From positions 11,040,501 to 11,100,500 of the forward strand of contig NC_088311.1 in NCBI RefSeq assembly GCF_910592395.1: 60,000 nucleotides of DNA, written 5' to 3'. The DNA is from Lineus longissimus (lineage: Eukaryota > Nemertea > Pilidiophora > Heteronemertea > Lineidae). The stretch's first letter is position 1, and each line of letters begins with the position of its first letter. The translations under genes were made by a program, and so were the position numbers. Below, piece by piece: positions 10,355 through 21,099 of the stretch. The notes under the pieces are model-generated. The model saw only the letters and a program-made list of their open reading frames with translations, was not told the origin of the DNA and ran no database searches.

Positions 10355-10393
10355 ATTTGTTGACCAATAAACCTTATTCTATTCTATTCTATG

Positions 10394-12386
10394 TTGAAAT
10401 TGTTTTATCAGCAACGACTATATAGCTTACGTTTTTGTAATTTTTTTCCTAAAGTGATTACGAATCTGTGACCGCAGCCATTTTCAGTCCGACTACACTG
10501 CGCGATCGAAATGTATAATGTACATTCACTCGATCATACAACCTTGAAGCTATAATGCTGGCAGCGAGAACATATTATATATATTGCTTAAATATCATGT
10601 TTTCTTTGGAGAATGTACCTAATGCATCTAATGTTTAATCGATATTTCATAAGAATTGCAAAACTTTATTCAGCAAAGAATTAATACATTCTCTCGCTAG
10701 GAACTTTTCAAATGTTTTAACAATATTCCATACATAAATCACACAAACTTTAGTTTGCGCTATCTGCGCAAGGCGACTCAATAATTGGAAGGCGACAGGA
10801 ATGCAGAGGCTACGGTGAACTACATGGTCGCTTTTCCGGTTGATCGTCGGCAGATCTTTAGGGAACTAATTACAGCGCAGCCTGGGAGGTTGGGGTATAT
10901 GTATCCCTACGTGTAAGTTTTAGAAGTGCATTTCTGGGCTATTGGCAGACCTTTACATCACAGGCAACTTGCTTGAACTTTCTGTGAGAGAAAAAAAACA
11001 TTACTTTACTGAAAAAAATATGGTATCTTGATTTTCACCCAATAGATTTTGCTACATGAAGAATAGATTAGATGACAAAGTCAATACAGGTCAGCCGTCT
11101 GGCTGTGCGTGACCCTCCCCGCTCTCCTCCTTGGACGTTTCTCACGAATCTGACTTTGAAAATTGGTTTGCGTGAATGATTCATAGGACTGATGAGGATT
11201 CAACTAAGAAACCTTCCCTGCGACCGTTTGACATGCTGTACATACATACATGATATAACTTTAATAAGACCAAGGAGTCAATTCCTCGCCCCGGGCATGA
11301 GAGGTGAATGTTTATGCATCCGTATTTCTTTGGTGCCCGCTCTTATGTCAGCATCCTCGTATGCAGGAGTGTCGTGCAGCCAAGGATAGACCTAGCACGG
11401 AGCTGGATGATTCCAGAAAGTAATTGTTAGTGAACTTTTGCCAGTAATGGCGCCAAACAAGGCCAATTATGCCACTAACTTATCAAATTAGAGCCATTTC
11501 CAATCGAATCTAGTCAAGTTGCTGACATCAAGTGATCCGTAATTTGATATTGTGGGTATGATTAAGGTCGTTGGAGAGAATTATGTTATAATTGAAGTAT
11601 GATACTACATATTTTAGATTCCAGACTACTTTTCTAATACACAGTGACGTCGCTCAGTTGTTCAATGAATATCACTTGAATTGAAGAGCTGTCGATGGAT
11701 GTTTGTCCTGACTGGAAGCGAATCACAGTTGAAATCAGAGAGTTTCCTGATCGCAGAATCAGATGCCTTGAATTCTACTTCATAGGCGCAGTCTTCCTCA
11801 ATGAACAAATCAATACATGTTATGCGAATGACATTAAATTCAAAAGTCAGAAACTTGCGACCTCCGTCATTCCCTTAACATCAAAGTCATTGAGGGCAAA
11901 ATTCACTTTCTCTCAATGAACTGTCCAAAATAGATTATTGCAAGGAACACTATGTTGAATTGTTTAAAGACAAAGCATCCTTAAATTGGCGAACCTTCCG
12001 GTAAAGTTTTATTTATATTTCTAATGTCCTCTGATAGAAATATTTCTTGAGTTGTTTCCAAATCTCCAGAAAAGCTTCACTAACACAATCCGTTGTCGAT
12101 CCTCAGTGTATAGAAATACCCGCTGGTGTGGCTTACAGATATTTAGCCAATGACTGTGGCGACCTGTGCATACAATAACATTGAAATAACACTGTTCATG
12201 GAGTATAGATAGCCAATTATAATACATGCAATATATTGCACCCTAAAAGGGCTCTTAAAAAATGGCACCCGATACAGGTATTCACGAGGACGACCTGTAT
12301 TAATTCATTTTGTGTACACTTTTAATTTTTTAATGTGTAACAAGTAAGTTCCCCTTTCTGATTATGGACAAGGCAAATGATCATTC
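10394..12386. other. ACE-like first intron, no gene seen
   Basis: About 2 kb of AT-rich sequence. Short open frames on both strands have no recognisable motif. It ends at the 8-bp duplication that flanks the next foldback element. Confidence 0.4.
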
Positions 12387-12565
12387 GGTGTATTCCTGTT
12401 TCGCCTATTCCTGTTCCGCCTATTCCTGTTTCGCCTATTCCTGTTTCGCCTTATTCCTGTTTCGCCTAATTCCTGTTTAGCCTATTCCTGTTTCGCCTAA
12501 TTCCTGTTTAGCCTATTCCTGTTTCGCCTAATTCCTGTTTAGCCTATTCCTGTTTCGCCTATTCA
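12387..12565 (+). repeat. 15-bp tandem array, left arm of element 1
   Basis: About 12 copies of cctattcctgtttcg. Variants include ccgcct for tcgcct, extra t or a between units (ccttattcc, cctaattcc) and a tttagcc form repeated every second unit between 12465 and 12550, which suggests a higher-order 30-bp duplication. Confidence 0.95.
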
Positions 12566-12595
12566 AATGTATTGCTAACCTCCCCACAGACGTAG

Positions 12596-12745
12596 GAATA
12601 TGAACCGTCCCTTACTGACCGACCAAACCCGAGGAGAGCCACATATGTACGCATTGACGAACGCATGTTACGCCTCAAAGAACAATACGTCAATGGAGAG
12701 AGGGACATAATGAGTTACGTTGATGCCATCAGTTACCTTGTCTGA
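12596..12745 (+). pseudogene. Terminal exon resembling Mutator-like transposase C-terminus
   Basis: After a branch-point-like ttgctaacc and a C-rich acceptor (tccccacagacgtag), an open frame reads EYEPSLTDRPNPRRATYVRI, DERMLRLKEQYVNGERDIMS, YVDAISYLV, then TGA at 12743-12745. An AATAAA follows at 12908-12913. The end pattern L.E.Y..GE.....Y..A(I)S resembles the last residues of the FLYWCH-Mutator-like transposase in this window (VFDLWEAFNKGEKTTKQLLN, ACSHI at about 29853-29927). The similarity is short, so the assignment is inference. With no upstream exons in the element it cannot make a transposase alone. Confidence 0.45.
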
Positions 12746-13195
12746 CATAATATCATGATATGTATTTTCCACCTTGTTTGACTTTATATGTGCTGTACCT
12801 ACATGTATATTATGACATGGGTTTTACAGCTGATTTTGATCAAATAATTATGAGAATGTACAATATTATGTATTTTTATCAAAAACTCATGAATTCAGTT
12901 TTCATAAAATAAACGACTGCTTTACTCTACTTAATCTATTAGTTTTTACTGTGTGTCAGTATGGTCCTATGGTCCTATGGTCAAATAAGTCCCGGACTGT
13001 CCCCGCTTTCAAGGTGACTCTTTCAAAACGGTCATGGCATGGTTTGTTAACAAAGTTGATGGCATTTGATTAGTCAAATTGTCATCACATCGTTAACATC
13101 ATCCAATTGTCCCCTCACATTTTCCCCATAAAATGGACATGCATCCCTAAGGTTCCCCGTGGGAGAGTCGATTTATTGTAGGGGTACTGGAAAGT

Positions 13196-13388
13196 AGGCG
13201 AAACAGGAACAGACGAAACAGGAAATAGGCCAAACAGGAAATAGGCCAAACAGGAAATAGGCGAAAAAGGAATAGGCAGAACAGGAATAGGCGGAACAGG
13301 AATAGGCGAATCAGGAATAGGCGAAACAGGAATTTTGTAGGCGAAACAGGAATAGGCGAAACAGGAATAGGCGAAACAGGCATAAACC
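13196..13388 (-). repeat. 15-bp tandem array, right arm of element 1
   Basis: About 13 copies of aggcgaaacaggaat (reverse complement of the left-arm unit) with variants ggccaaacaggaaat, gcagaacagg and one unit extended by ttttg at about 13333. Because 15 is divisible by three it stays open in translation with a 5-residue period. Confidence 0.95.
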
Positions 13389-13666
13389 GATCATTCACTA
13401 TCTTTTAACCTGTCCTTTTTGCAACTTGCTCCACTTTGTATCTTCCGCTGATAAGAAAAGTCGAGTTTTGAAGGCGTCGGTAAACTTATTTGATATGTAT
13501 ATTAACTGACAACTTTGGGTCGATTTTTCTTTCAGAAGACAGTGTACGGTGACCGAAACGCATGGCATCATGTCTGCTATCCGGATAGAGATCTGAGACA
13601 GGAACATGCATTGGTAGTGTTGAAGAGTGTTAAACTCCTAAGCGTTGATTCGAACGTACTATATTC

Positions 13667-14174
13667 CATTCGTAAATGTTATGACCGCATCGTTTGGGGC
13701 TCTGGAGGGCGAACTACTGGTTGGATTTCTTTGAAGTTTCGTTTTTATTGGTCTTCACCTCAAAACCAAACAGGATTTATTTATTTTAGTAACCATGGTA
13801 ACGAAATATTATTTTGTATGCACGAGTGTACATTGACGTAGTGCATCGAACTCGCATTTTCTGCTCTGTACGGTTTATTTTTTGACCAATATGGATGAAA
13901 TGTTCAGGTTATTATCTTGTTGTGTCAATCTACTCATGTGCTAAGAATGAATGAGAAATATTCAGAAACAAAATATGGCCTATCCAAGGAACCCTCAAAA
14001 TTACAATTGGACTTCGCTGAAGAATTTAAAAAATTTCTGCCTCGAAAATGCTGAACTCCTACAAATCCTGTTTGGTTTTGAGGCAAGGATCAATAAAAAC
14101 CAGCATTCAAAGTAATCCGACCAGTAGTTCGCGCTCCAGAGCCCTAGACGATGCTGACATAAAATTTACGAATG
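13667..14174. mobile_element. Foldback MITE with about 110-bp arms
   Basis: Left arm 13667-13775 (cattcgtaaatgttatgacc ... ctcaaaaccaaacagga) matches the reverse complement of 14065-14174 at roughly 80 percent by eye, including ggctctggag, gcgaactactggt and cctcaaaaccaaacagg. A single-arm relative lies at 36283-36343. No convincing target-site duplication was found. Confidence 0.7.
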
Positions 14175-14190
14175 CACTATCATCCCCATA

Positions 14191-14403
14191 CACCCTTAAA
14201 AATAACAGTTTTTGAGCTTTTGAAAACTCTCTCTGGGTTTTTCTGCCAAAACTAATATGAAACCCATCATGTCTACAGAGGTTTTTCAGGGAGGTGGGTT
14301 TTGGGTTTTCGATAACTGAATAACCTTTTCGAAAACCTCTATGGGTGCATATTTCTCTTAGCTAAAAGGTTTTTCAGCTCAAAAATCGTTATTTTTTGGT
14401 GTG
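14191..14403. mobile_element. CACYCTTAAA-type MITE, copy 1
   Basis: Ends are TA|cacccttaaaaataac and the inverse gttattttttggtgtg|TA, giving a TA target as in Tc1/mariner-related MITEs. The inside has the family words gggtttttctgccaa, gaggtttttcaggg, aacctctatgggtgcat and aggtttttcagc, shared with copies at about 40685-41080, 54867-55119 and 59638-59810. Confidence 0.75.
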
Positions 14404-14405
14404 TA

Positions 14406-15171
14406 CCGAGCCACTATTGTTCATCTCACGAAGGGTTTCATGGTCATGATATGCGCTTAGCAACTCTTATTTTACAACCTCTAACATGTGTCTAATACAA
14501 AGGATAATTCTTAATTCTAACGAAGTGCAACTAATCGTGACTTTAACAATTTTAATAAACATACCAAATAATAATGAACACCTTTAAACCCAGGTGTTCT
14601 TCATATGTTTTATATCCAGGTATTTGTATCCGACTGTATTACCCACTCCGCATGTTTTAGAATGTCCATAAATTATCTATAGAAGAGTAGAATTTTATGT
14701 TCACCTTAATTACACTACAGCTACGAACCGGTATGAATAGCCAAAGCTTCATTGAATTTTTGCAATAGGTGTAACACTCGTAAGATTTTGATTTGCAGCT
14801 TAATTAAACAGAAATAATGAATAATGACGGTGTGAAGAAATGTAATGTTCAACCATGTTGTAATCGAATTGAAAACTTTTATTATTAATTTCGAGGCTAT
14901 GATGATAATAAATAACATGATTCAATACCCAGGCATATGGAGCGACACGCATCCAATAACTGACCTCTCAAAAGGGGATTACGCACAGCAGCGATTCAGC
15001 CTAGTTTTTACATTTTCTCGGGTGGTGAAAATGAACCGTCTCATTTCCTTTTCATACGTTAGCTAGATTTGGCCTGCTGAACAAGTGGACAATAGGGTTC
15101 CATTCAGTAACTTGCGTATGACTTGATGCTTGATATCTACACAGGTGAGGGCAGTGCATTGTACTTGTCGT
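14406..15171. other. No gene seen
   Basis: AT-rich sequence between a MITE and a LINE scrap. No coding, RNA or repeat structure was recognised. Confidence 0.4.
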
Positions 15172-15740
15172 AGGAAATACGCTTTGAATATCTAGGAAGC
15201 CTGTTAGATAGAGCAAATGACGTCAAACGAAGGAAAGTACTGGCACTCGATACTTTTAACACCCGCAATAAATTCTATACCTATTTGAAAGCATCCATCA
15301 CAACCAAAGTGAAAACCATTCAAGCATTCGTAAACAACATCTACCTATCTGACAGTGAATTTGGGATCCTCACCCAAAGAGGAAGAACGCATATATAATT
15401 GACATTTCACAGATAACTCTCCCTAGAGAACATTGCAATAGTAACCAAGCTTGACAAGATTACAAACGAAGACCTATATGAGCAAATGTCCACAATACCA
15501 TGCAGCGATCTCATCAAGCAAAGATATTGAGATTGTTAGGACACCTACTAAACTTGACAAGACTAAGTCAGCCCGGATGCCCTAGAATTCACCCGGAAAT
15601 ATAAAAGACCGACGGGAAAACACAAACGCTCGTAGCTGAAGACAGAAAGAAAGACCTGGGGACGAGTCTTCACCTAGAAAACGTGACCGTTTCGGCCAAT
15701 AAGGCGGCCTGGAGAGATCTAGGTCGGACTTGTGCAATGT
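15172..15740 (+). pseudogene. Degraded LINE C-terminal fragment
   Basis: Frame-broken translation reads RFEYLGSLLDRANDVKRRKV near 15182, a KASITTKVKTIQAFVNNIYL block near 15291, KLDKITNEDLYEQMS near 15452, LLGHLLNL near 15536 and KRPTGKHK near 15606. The order YLGS-LD....KRR, K.SI.TK, KITNE.LY, LGHLLRL, RP.GK.. is that of the region after the RT domain in several LINE families. At least two stops and frameshifts are present. It directly abuts the Penelope-like relic. Confidence 0.7.
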
Positions 15741-15769
15741 CAATATCTGACGAAATGAATGATGAATTC

Positions 15770-16150
15770 TTATTGATGAGGATGAAGACTTTGATGCCCA
15801 CGATGCGGTGAGCTTGTTCGCCAACACTCCCATTGATGAGCTACGCTTGGCCATCATCATAAGGGATATACTTTTGAGCGGTAATTTACTGAAAGATAGG
15901 ATCAAACTAGGGGTTGCCGACATCATGAATCTAGATTCATTCTAATAACAACTTACTTTCAGTCTGACGATACCGATTATCGTCAAAATTTTGGAGCATC
16001 AATGGAAAGCGCGGTTCCTCCATCGTCGCTAACCTGTTTATGGAACATCCTATCCTGTCTATGAACAGAAAGTAGCAGACACCACCGTACCCATGGATTG
16101 TAAACCTATTTTTAGATGTTGATGACACTATAAAGGCAGTCTTGAATTCT
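15770..16150 (+). pseudogene. Penelope-like element reverse transcriptase relic
   Basis: Plus-strand frames give DAHDAVSLFANTPIDELRLA, then GNLLKDRIKLGVADIMNLDS near 15880-15940, TTYFQSDDTDYRQNFGASME near 15950-16005, a VANLFMEHPIL segment near 16028, and a PPYPWIVNLFLDVDDTIKAV segment near 16084. The order VSLFTN.P.DE, LK.R..L...DI, TYF....Y.Q..G.(A/S)MGS, (V/A)NLFME, then .VDDT is characteristic of Penelope-like reverse transcriptases. The YVDD box reads DVDD, AMGS reads SMES, and frames shift near 16015. No GIY-YIG endonuclease was seen. Confidence 0.72.
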
Positions 16151-18764
16151 CCGAAGTAGTGGTAACAATTTTGGAAATTGGATTCTTGCGGTTTGTAGTG
16201 TTTTAAAAATGCTGTAAAACTTAACATGACATGCAACCGTGATATTACTCACATCATTTCACACCAACCTCATTTTTCACTAGCATACTTCGATTTCTTC
16301 CATTTTCCATCATAATTCTGCGAAATAGCAGACTTTGGACACGGAAGAACTGATTTTTAACGTCACAAACAGCATCGTTGCTATCTTGGCGACATCTTGT
16401 CATAATATTACGGATTGGAAGCCCAAGTAACCAGCTCAGCGAGGTGGCTATAACTTCGACAAGCACCACCCAAATTATGAAGCCACCGCGCTTACTCGTG
16501 TGTAGGCGCGGCGCAAGTAATCAAACACGCTATATGAATCAATGAAATTAATTAATTCAGAGTACCATTGAACAACACTTTTGTATACTACCGCTGCTCT
16601 GAGGGACGTGGCGATTTAGCGGAATCTGGGGAAAATGCTGAATCTGCCGAAACTGGCGGCGGAAGGAGCCTAAAAATGGTACGAGAATATCAATTTTAGG
16701 CCGATTCTAAGTCATCATGTTGCCCGGATTCTGAGATCAGCACCAGAAAAAGCAATTTCGGAGTACAGTTATTTATTTTATGACGAACCAAAATTTGGAG
16801 GTCTTGCATATTTACCCAATTCGTGAATTCACTTAACCAATGACCTCTATCGATTCAGTAATCAGAATATTTTACGTCTTCAAACAATGCTATGATCATC
16901 AAATTTGTTAATTTAACATTCGGGCCGTATTCCAAACCGATATTGGAATGTAAGTAGTTATCATTCTTTGCATAGCTGTCATGAGTCGAAGATGCATTCA
17001 AGCTACTTGAGGAGTTTGCAATCGGATATCATTAGGTTCTGGCACCTTTCTCCAATAGAAAGGTCGACCCTTCCTACACGCAGAGGGTACCACGACGGAA
17101 ATTATGTTGCTTTTGAGAAGGTATCCTGGGACAGTCCTTGGAATTTACTTGCTAAAATTCTATCAATCGATTGAATAGACATCGGCGTTTGGCTGATCGG
17201 GGTTCACCCCTGATTGATAGCACCGATCGCGAAGACTAATGTTCAAGGGATTGCTTTAAGACCAGGAGGGCGAAGGTTCGAAAAACTTTATGGGCTTTTT
17301 TAGGAGTAAAAAACGATGCTTTTAAACCCCCGTGCGATACGATTTCTTCAAAAGTTAGTTTTTCTTAAATCAAATTTTGAGACCTAACGCAATATTGGAA
17401 TTAGAGGTAAGGCAAATAAGCAAAACCAATTCTTCATTGGTGCTCGGGCCTCAGACGATTTTGATGGATCTAGTCAGGGGCATTTTTTTTCTAATGGAAT
17501 AATTTAAGGAGTATAAAAAAATAATAATGTAAACAGTATCGCCTTATCCATTGTTTTATCGGGTGGCGAATAGTGTTTTCTAAACACTTTACTATTTTTC
17601 AAAACTTTGTTTTCAATCCTGACAAACTGAGAAAAAGATTTTTCCTCAACTTTTCAGCGAGAAAGGGTCAAGGTTTTCGTTGTGGCATATACATTATGTA
17701 TCTCTGGTTTTATCGATTTTTGTCTGACCTCGGCGGCAGCGTACCAATACATGCCCTCCATGTCTTCAAATTCGAGTTCTTCTTTTTTGTCGTCAGCGGA
17801 GGATGCCGATTTGAATAATATGTACCAACTTCATTGATTGGGGGGAGAGCAACAACTGCATGGAAGAGCCTACTAGTTTTATTGCGCGGTCGGCGCTGTA
17901 GAAACTAAACGACAAAGTGTCGAGGTATTCGGGGTGTTTCCCAATATTTCATTTTGATACTCAGTTACACGCGGTCCAATCAAATTTGGAGAAAACCGTT
18001 AAGCCTTGGGTTCATATAGTAGCCTTGGGGTCATCACTCTCCATTGACGACGTTATACTGACAATCGTGGCGTCGTTAGTTAAAAGTATTACCACAGTGC
18101 TGGAGAGTCAAGACTTTGCCGAAAAAGGTCGAGCTGGTGATATGTATAAATCATTGACAAGCTTAACTTGTTGGTAAATTCTAAACGATGTTTTCACGAC
18201 GCAGAGCATAGTAACAATACACACATCTAGCGTAGTACTGCTTTGAAATTAAACTTTGTACATTTAAAGAGACACATGAAAAAAACAACCTGAAGATTTT
18301 ATCAGAATTCGTCACTAAAAATGAGCGGTACAGAGCGGAAAATGTCAAAAATCAATGCAACGTGAATGTACACAGATACATACAACACTTTTTTTCACCG
18401 AAATGTGAAAATCCTCTTGGGCCCCGAAATTAGATTTAAGAAAACAAAAGCTTTGAAGAAACCGGTCCGGTAGTTCTTGCACAGCGGCCAAAATGACTTT
18501 GACACTTACTTCTCGCGGAGTCTTAAGAAAGCTTCTGTAAAAGTCTAGAAGTAGTTCGATTTGACAGCCAACGCTTGTTGAATTAGCCAAACTGGATTTC
18601 TTATTTAGGTGTCTGGTAGATTTCAGAGAGTAGGGAAGTTGAGGCGCCGAACCGAAGTGGTACAAGCGAGAGCAAAAACAAAGAAAAGCAAGGAACGCAA
18701 GGAAAAACGTAGATCAGAGATAGATGAAGAAGAGGAAGAAGGAAAAGAGAAGAGGAGGACTTAC
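16151..18764. other. ACE-like first intron, no element assigned
   Basis: About 2.6 kb with a few open frames on both strands, none with a motif I recognise. A polypyrimidine-flanked minus-strand frame at 18345-18665 was tested as a follow-on exon to 18765-18849 and did not give a compatible phase. Confidence 0.35.
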
Positions 18765-18849
18765 CAACGTTCTCCAAGTCTGTTTCACCAGGCGTACAAA
18801 TAACCAATGTAAAGACCATCAGTAATCCTAAAAGAATAAATTGCTGCAT
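18765..18849 (-). CDS. Signal-peptide first exon, probably of the ACE-like gene
   Basis: From ATG at 18849-18847 the minus strand reads MQQFILLGLLMVFTLVIC, then TPGETDLENV plus one base, followed by donor GTAAGT from 18764 downward. Residues 4-18 form a hydrophobic core, with a likely signal cleavage around the CTPG region. An in-frame GTG lies upstream, but this is the first ATG. The exon ends in phase 1, exactly what the ACE-like exon at 5617-5750 needs (joined residues ...DLENV-G-TNDNL...). The link rests on orientation, order and phase. It would make intron 1 about 13.0 kb. An inverted CCAAT word lies about 40 bp upstream and no TATA box is obvious. Confidence 0.6.
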
Positions 18850-20080
18850 ATTCCCGTTGCTGTTGTATTCGATCACCTTATTACCAATGGATTGTCTGCG
18901 TTCAAATTAGTTCAGTACTTAGTAAACTAACTGTGATATTCCATTAGGTCGGATAGCGCATCCCGGCCCGCGCTGAGGTGTATTTGCCCCGGACTGCTCT
19001 GCCGAGTCGAATGAGTAATGAATCACTTCGCTGCATGCAGGGAAAATTAACCGAGTTAAACTGCGGTGCGTCCCTTTACAAGCGCCATTGAATGACATGG
19101 GACAAGTATGACGCAAGTATGATATGCCGTGCTAAACGACTTGATAATTCTCTCTCGGGATCCCCACTTTTAAATTCGGGATTACTTTCAGACTCGGGCT
19201 TTCAACTTTCACTTATTCACTAAAGCGAGGCTAGTAACCTCCATGGGTAGTTGCAAGTATGAATTAAATCTATACTTGGTAGTTGTAAAAAAGAGACTAA
19301 ACAAAAATGCAGAAAAGAAACAAAAAGACACAGGGATCACCACTCCTGCGGCGTCTTCGACACCATCTAATGGACTCAGCACAAAATTAAAGGAAACCTA
19401 TCACGAAACGCTTGTAAAAATGGGGAGTTTTGAACGACCCGGTTAAAACCTAAGGCGGGAATAAGCTTCAATTAATAAATCTTAGCAGTTTCGAGTTCCC
19501 CTCAGGTAGTTGATTATGTGAGCTTGGTATCTGGGTAACATTGCATAACGTTGCATAACATTACTGACTCCAGTTAATGAACTGCATAAGAGGTCATCAC
19601 CAATTTAGAAGAAGTGTAATCATATATCTTGTCAATGTCATAAGTGAATTTGAAAAAGTTCCAATGATTCTAAATGGTTTTATTACCTTTTTTTTTAGTG
19701 AGACATGTCAAAATGCTGCGCCCATGATGAACTATCATCCTGCAAAGTTTCATTGTGCTGCTTATTTCGGTCTTGTCAGAGTTCCTAAAAGACATCAGCT
19801 AATGAACAGGACTACATTACAGGCACAACATGATCTTTGACGAAATCAAGATACATGTATATACATTCTTTTAAAAGATGTATAAAAGATTCACTTCTAT
19901 ATACCATGCGTTTTAAGAAATAAGTACATGTATATGCACTTTAAATCCATATTGTTGACAAGCCTGCATAAGCATACATGTAATCCTATAAATCACTGGG
20001 GTAGTGTGCACTCAGTATAAAAATAATGCAAAATCACATCACACAGTACATGTATATACAATATGAGCATTGTCATAGCT
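18850..20080. other. Upstream region of the ACE-like first exon
   Basis: Presumed 5' flank on the minus strand. It carries the 19405-19490 copy of a short dispersed repeat and several acatgta runs near 19850-20050. No TATA box or other promoter element can be defended. Confidence 0.3.
19405..19490 (+). repeat. Short dispersed repeat, mate at 5020-5110
   Basis: See the shared words cttgtaaaaatgggg and taagctt...attaataaat. The two copies are in the same orientation, about 14 kb apart. Confidence 0.4.
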
Positions 20081-20100
20081 GGGGGGGGGGGGGGGGGGGG
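20081..20100. repeat. Poly-G tract
   Basis: Twenty consecutive G. A sequencing or assembly length error is possible at such a run. Confidence 0.95.
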
Positions 20101-20701
20101 TTATAGCGGAGGACAAAAGAGGTGTTTGCCCCCTCCCCCTACCAAAAAGCTACTAGTAGTTATGGACCTGGTGACCTAATCTTGACATTATCAGATGTTA
20201 CCCATATTCGAGCCGTTGAATCGGTAGTTGTCAAAATGTTGACCCGAATTAGTCCATCGCACAATTTTCCCCGCAACATTTCTAGTTGTTAAAATGTTGA
20301 CCCGAATTACTCCTATGCAGGAGTCGACGGGCATGCAATAGTTCCGAAATACTCTCGCCTTAGATCGGTGAATACAGGAGGGGAGTGGTGAATAGCGTAC
20401 CGTTATAATTTGTACCGCCATAAAAATGATAATAGGGTTCGCGTTGCACGGCGTTTCATAAGTGGAACGATAATCAGGGATACTGTACTGGATACTAATC
20501 GACCCAATAAACAAGAGAGCAGAACAACTCGATGGTAATTAAATCAGGCTAATATTCCCCATTCATCATGCTGATGTATCTATTCCCGGTGGTATGAATA
20601 CTGCCATACCATCATGCAAATAAAACATTGTGATACAGTATTATATATCGTTTAACTCTGTTTTGGTCTCTGGGCAGCAAAAATTTGTTCTGATATCTAA
20701 A

Positions 20702-21062
20702 GTCCAGCAAGTCTATCGGCTTTTTCCTTGAATGTTTTGCCAGAGTTATCATACTCCACAGTGACGCTTGCCTTGCCTTGCCTTCAAGGCCAGGGGACTA
20801 ACGACTCTGGTAGGGGCATTGGTACTCTCCCATTTAGCATCTCAAGTAAATCTTTGATTGCACTTTGCGTGAACTGGCGAACCAGCAGTAAGATGTCGTC
20901 ATTCGTGGGCCCTGGAATGGATTTCTGCTTCCTTTACTCCATACAATGTCTATCAAAAGGGCTCTGCTTTACCCAAGATAGTGGCAGTCCGCCTGCTTTG
21001 CCCGGCTTTCCTCCGGAATGGTCCTCTCCACGTTGTAGGAGACTTTACGAGGACGCCGCTAG
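20702..21062 (-). pseudogene. Unrecognised degraded coding fragment
   Basis: The minus strand reads like protein over about 110 codons with a frameshift and stops. Segments are GGKPGKAGGLPLSWVKQSPF, then KSIPGPTNDDILLLVRQFTQ and SAIKDLLEMLNGRVPMPLPE, a stop, and finally ASVTVEYDNSGKTFKEKADR, LAGL, stop. The amphipathic helix-like LLLVRQFTQSAIKDLLEMLN and the biased composition suggest a former gene or repeat-encoded protein. I do not recognise the family. It may be a retroelement gag-like piece or a processed pseudogene. Confidence 0.35.
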
Positions 21063-21099
21063 GATCCGCTTAACCATCCAACATCTGACCGCTCATTGA

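Larger units (their letters stand above)
6722..10393 (+). mobile_element. APE-type LINE, 5'-truncated and inactivated
   Basis: A long non-LTR retrotransposon copy with endonuclease, reverse transcriptase and C-terminal zinc-knuckle regions in order. The 5' end is cut inside the endonuclease. The 3' UTR (gtgctctacgcaatgtaattt) appears to resume at 10355 with ttgttgaccaataaacct and ends in a (ttcta)n tail at about 10374-10393. Between these, 9954-10354 looks like a later insertion flanked by attt. Domain order and the short-repeat tail fit the CR1/L2/jockey assemblage; the exact clade is not determined. It sits in the large first intron of the ACE-like gene, antisense to it. Confidence 0.85.
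12387..13388. mobile_element. Tandem-repeat foldback element 1 (TU/FB/Mutator-like)
   Basis: About 1002 bp flanked by the 8-bp direct repeat gatcattc (12379-12386 and 13389-13396). Both ends begin ggtKtatKcctgtttcgcc and consist of arrays of a 15-bp unit (cctattcctgtttcg) in opposite orientation: 12390-12565, about 12 units, and 13196-13388, about 13 units. The middle is unrelated to the arrays and carries a small exon-like frame at 12596-12745 with an AATAAA at 12908. Inverted termini built of 15-bp units plus 8-bp target duplications recall sea-urchin TU elements. Drosophila FB elements, with 9-bp duplications, belong with Mutator-like transposons. Both comparisons are from memory. Confidence 0.8.

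Noticed and set aside
12387-12565. CRISPR-like array
   Set aside because: Units are contiguous 15-mers without spacers, have an inverted partner array and sit in a eukaryotic genome.
16968-17174. Coding-like frame with KLLEEFAIGYH and NRKVDPSYTQRVPRRK
   Set aside because: It needs an in-frame stop to be ignored, has no splice context and no family match.
18345-18665. Next exon after the signal-peptide exon at 18765-18849
   Set aside because: A donor-like GTAAGT exists, but none of the possible acceptors gives a frame compatible with phase 1, and the ACE-like exon at 5617-5750 fits exactly.
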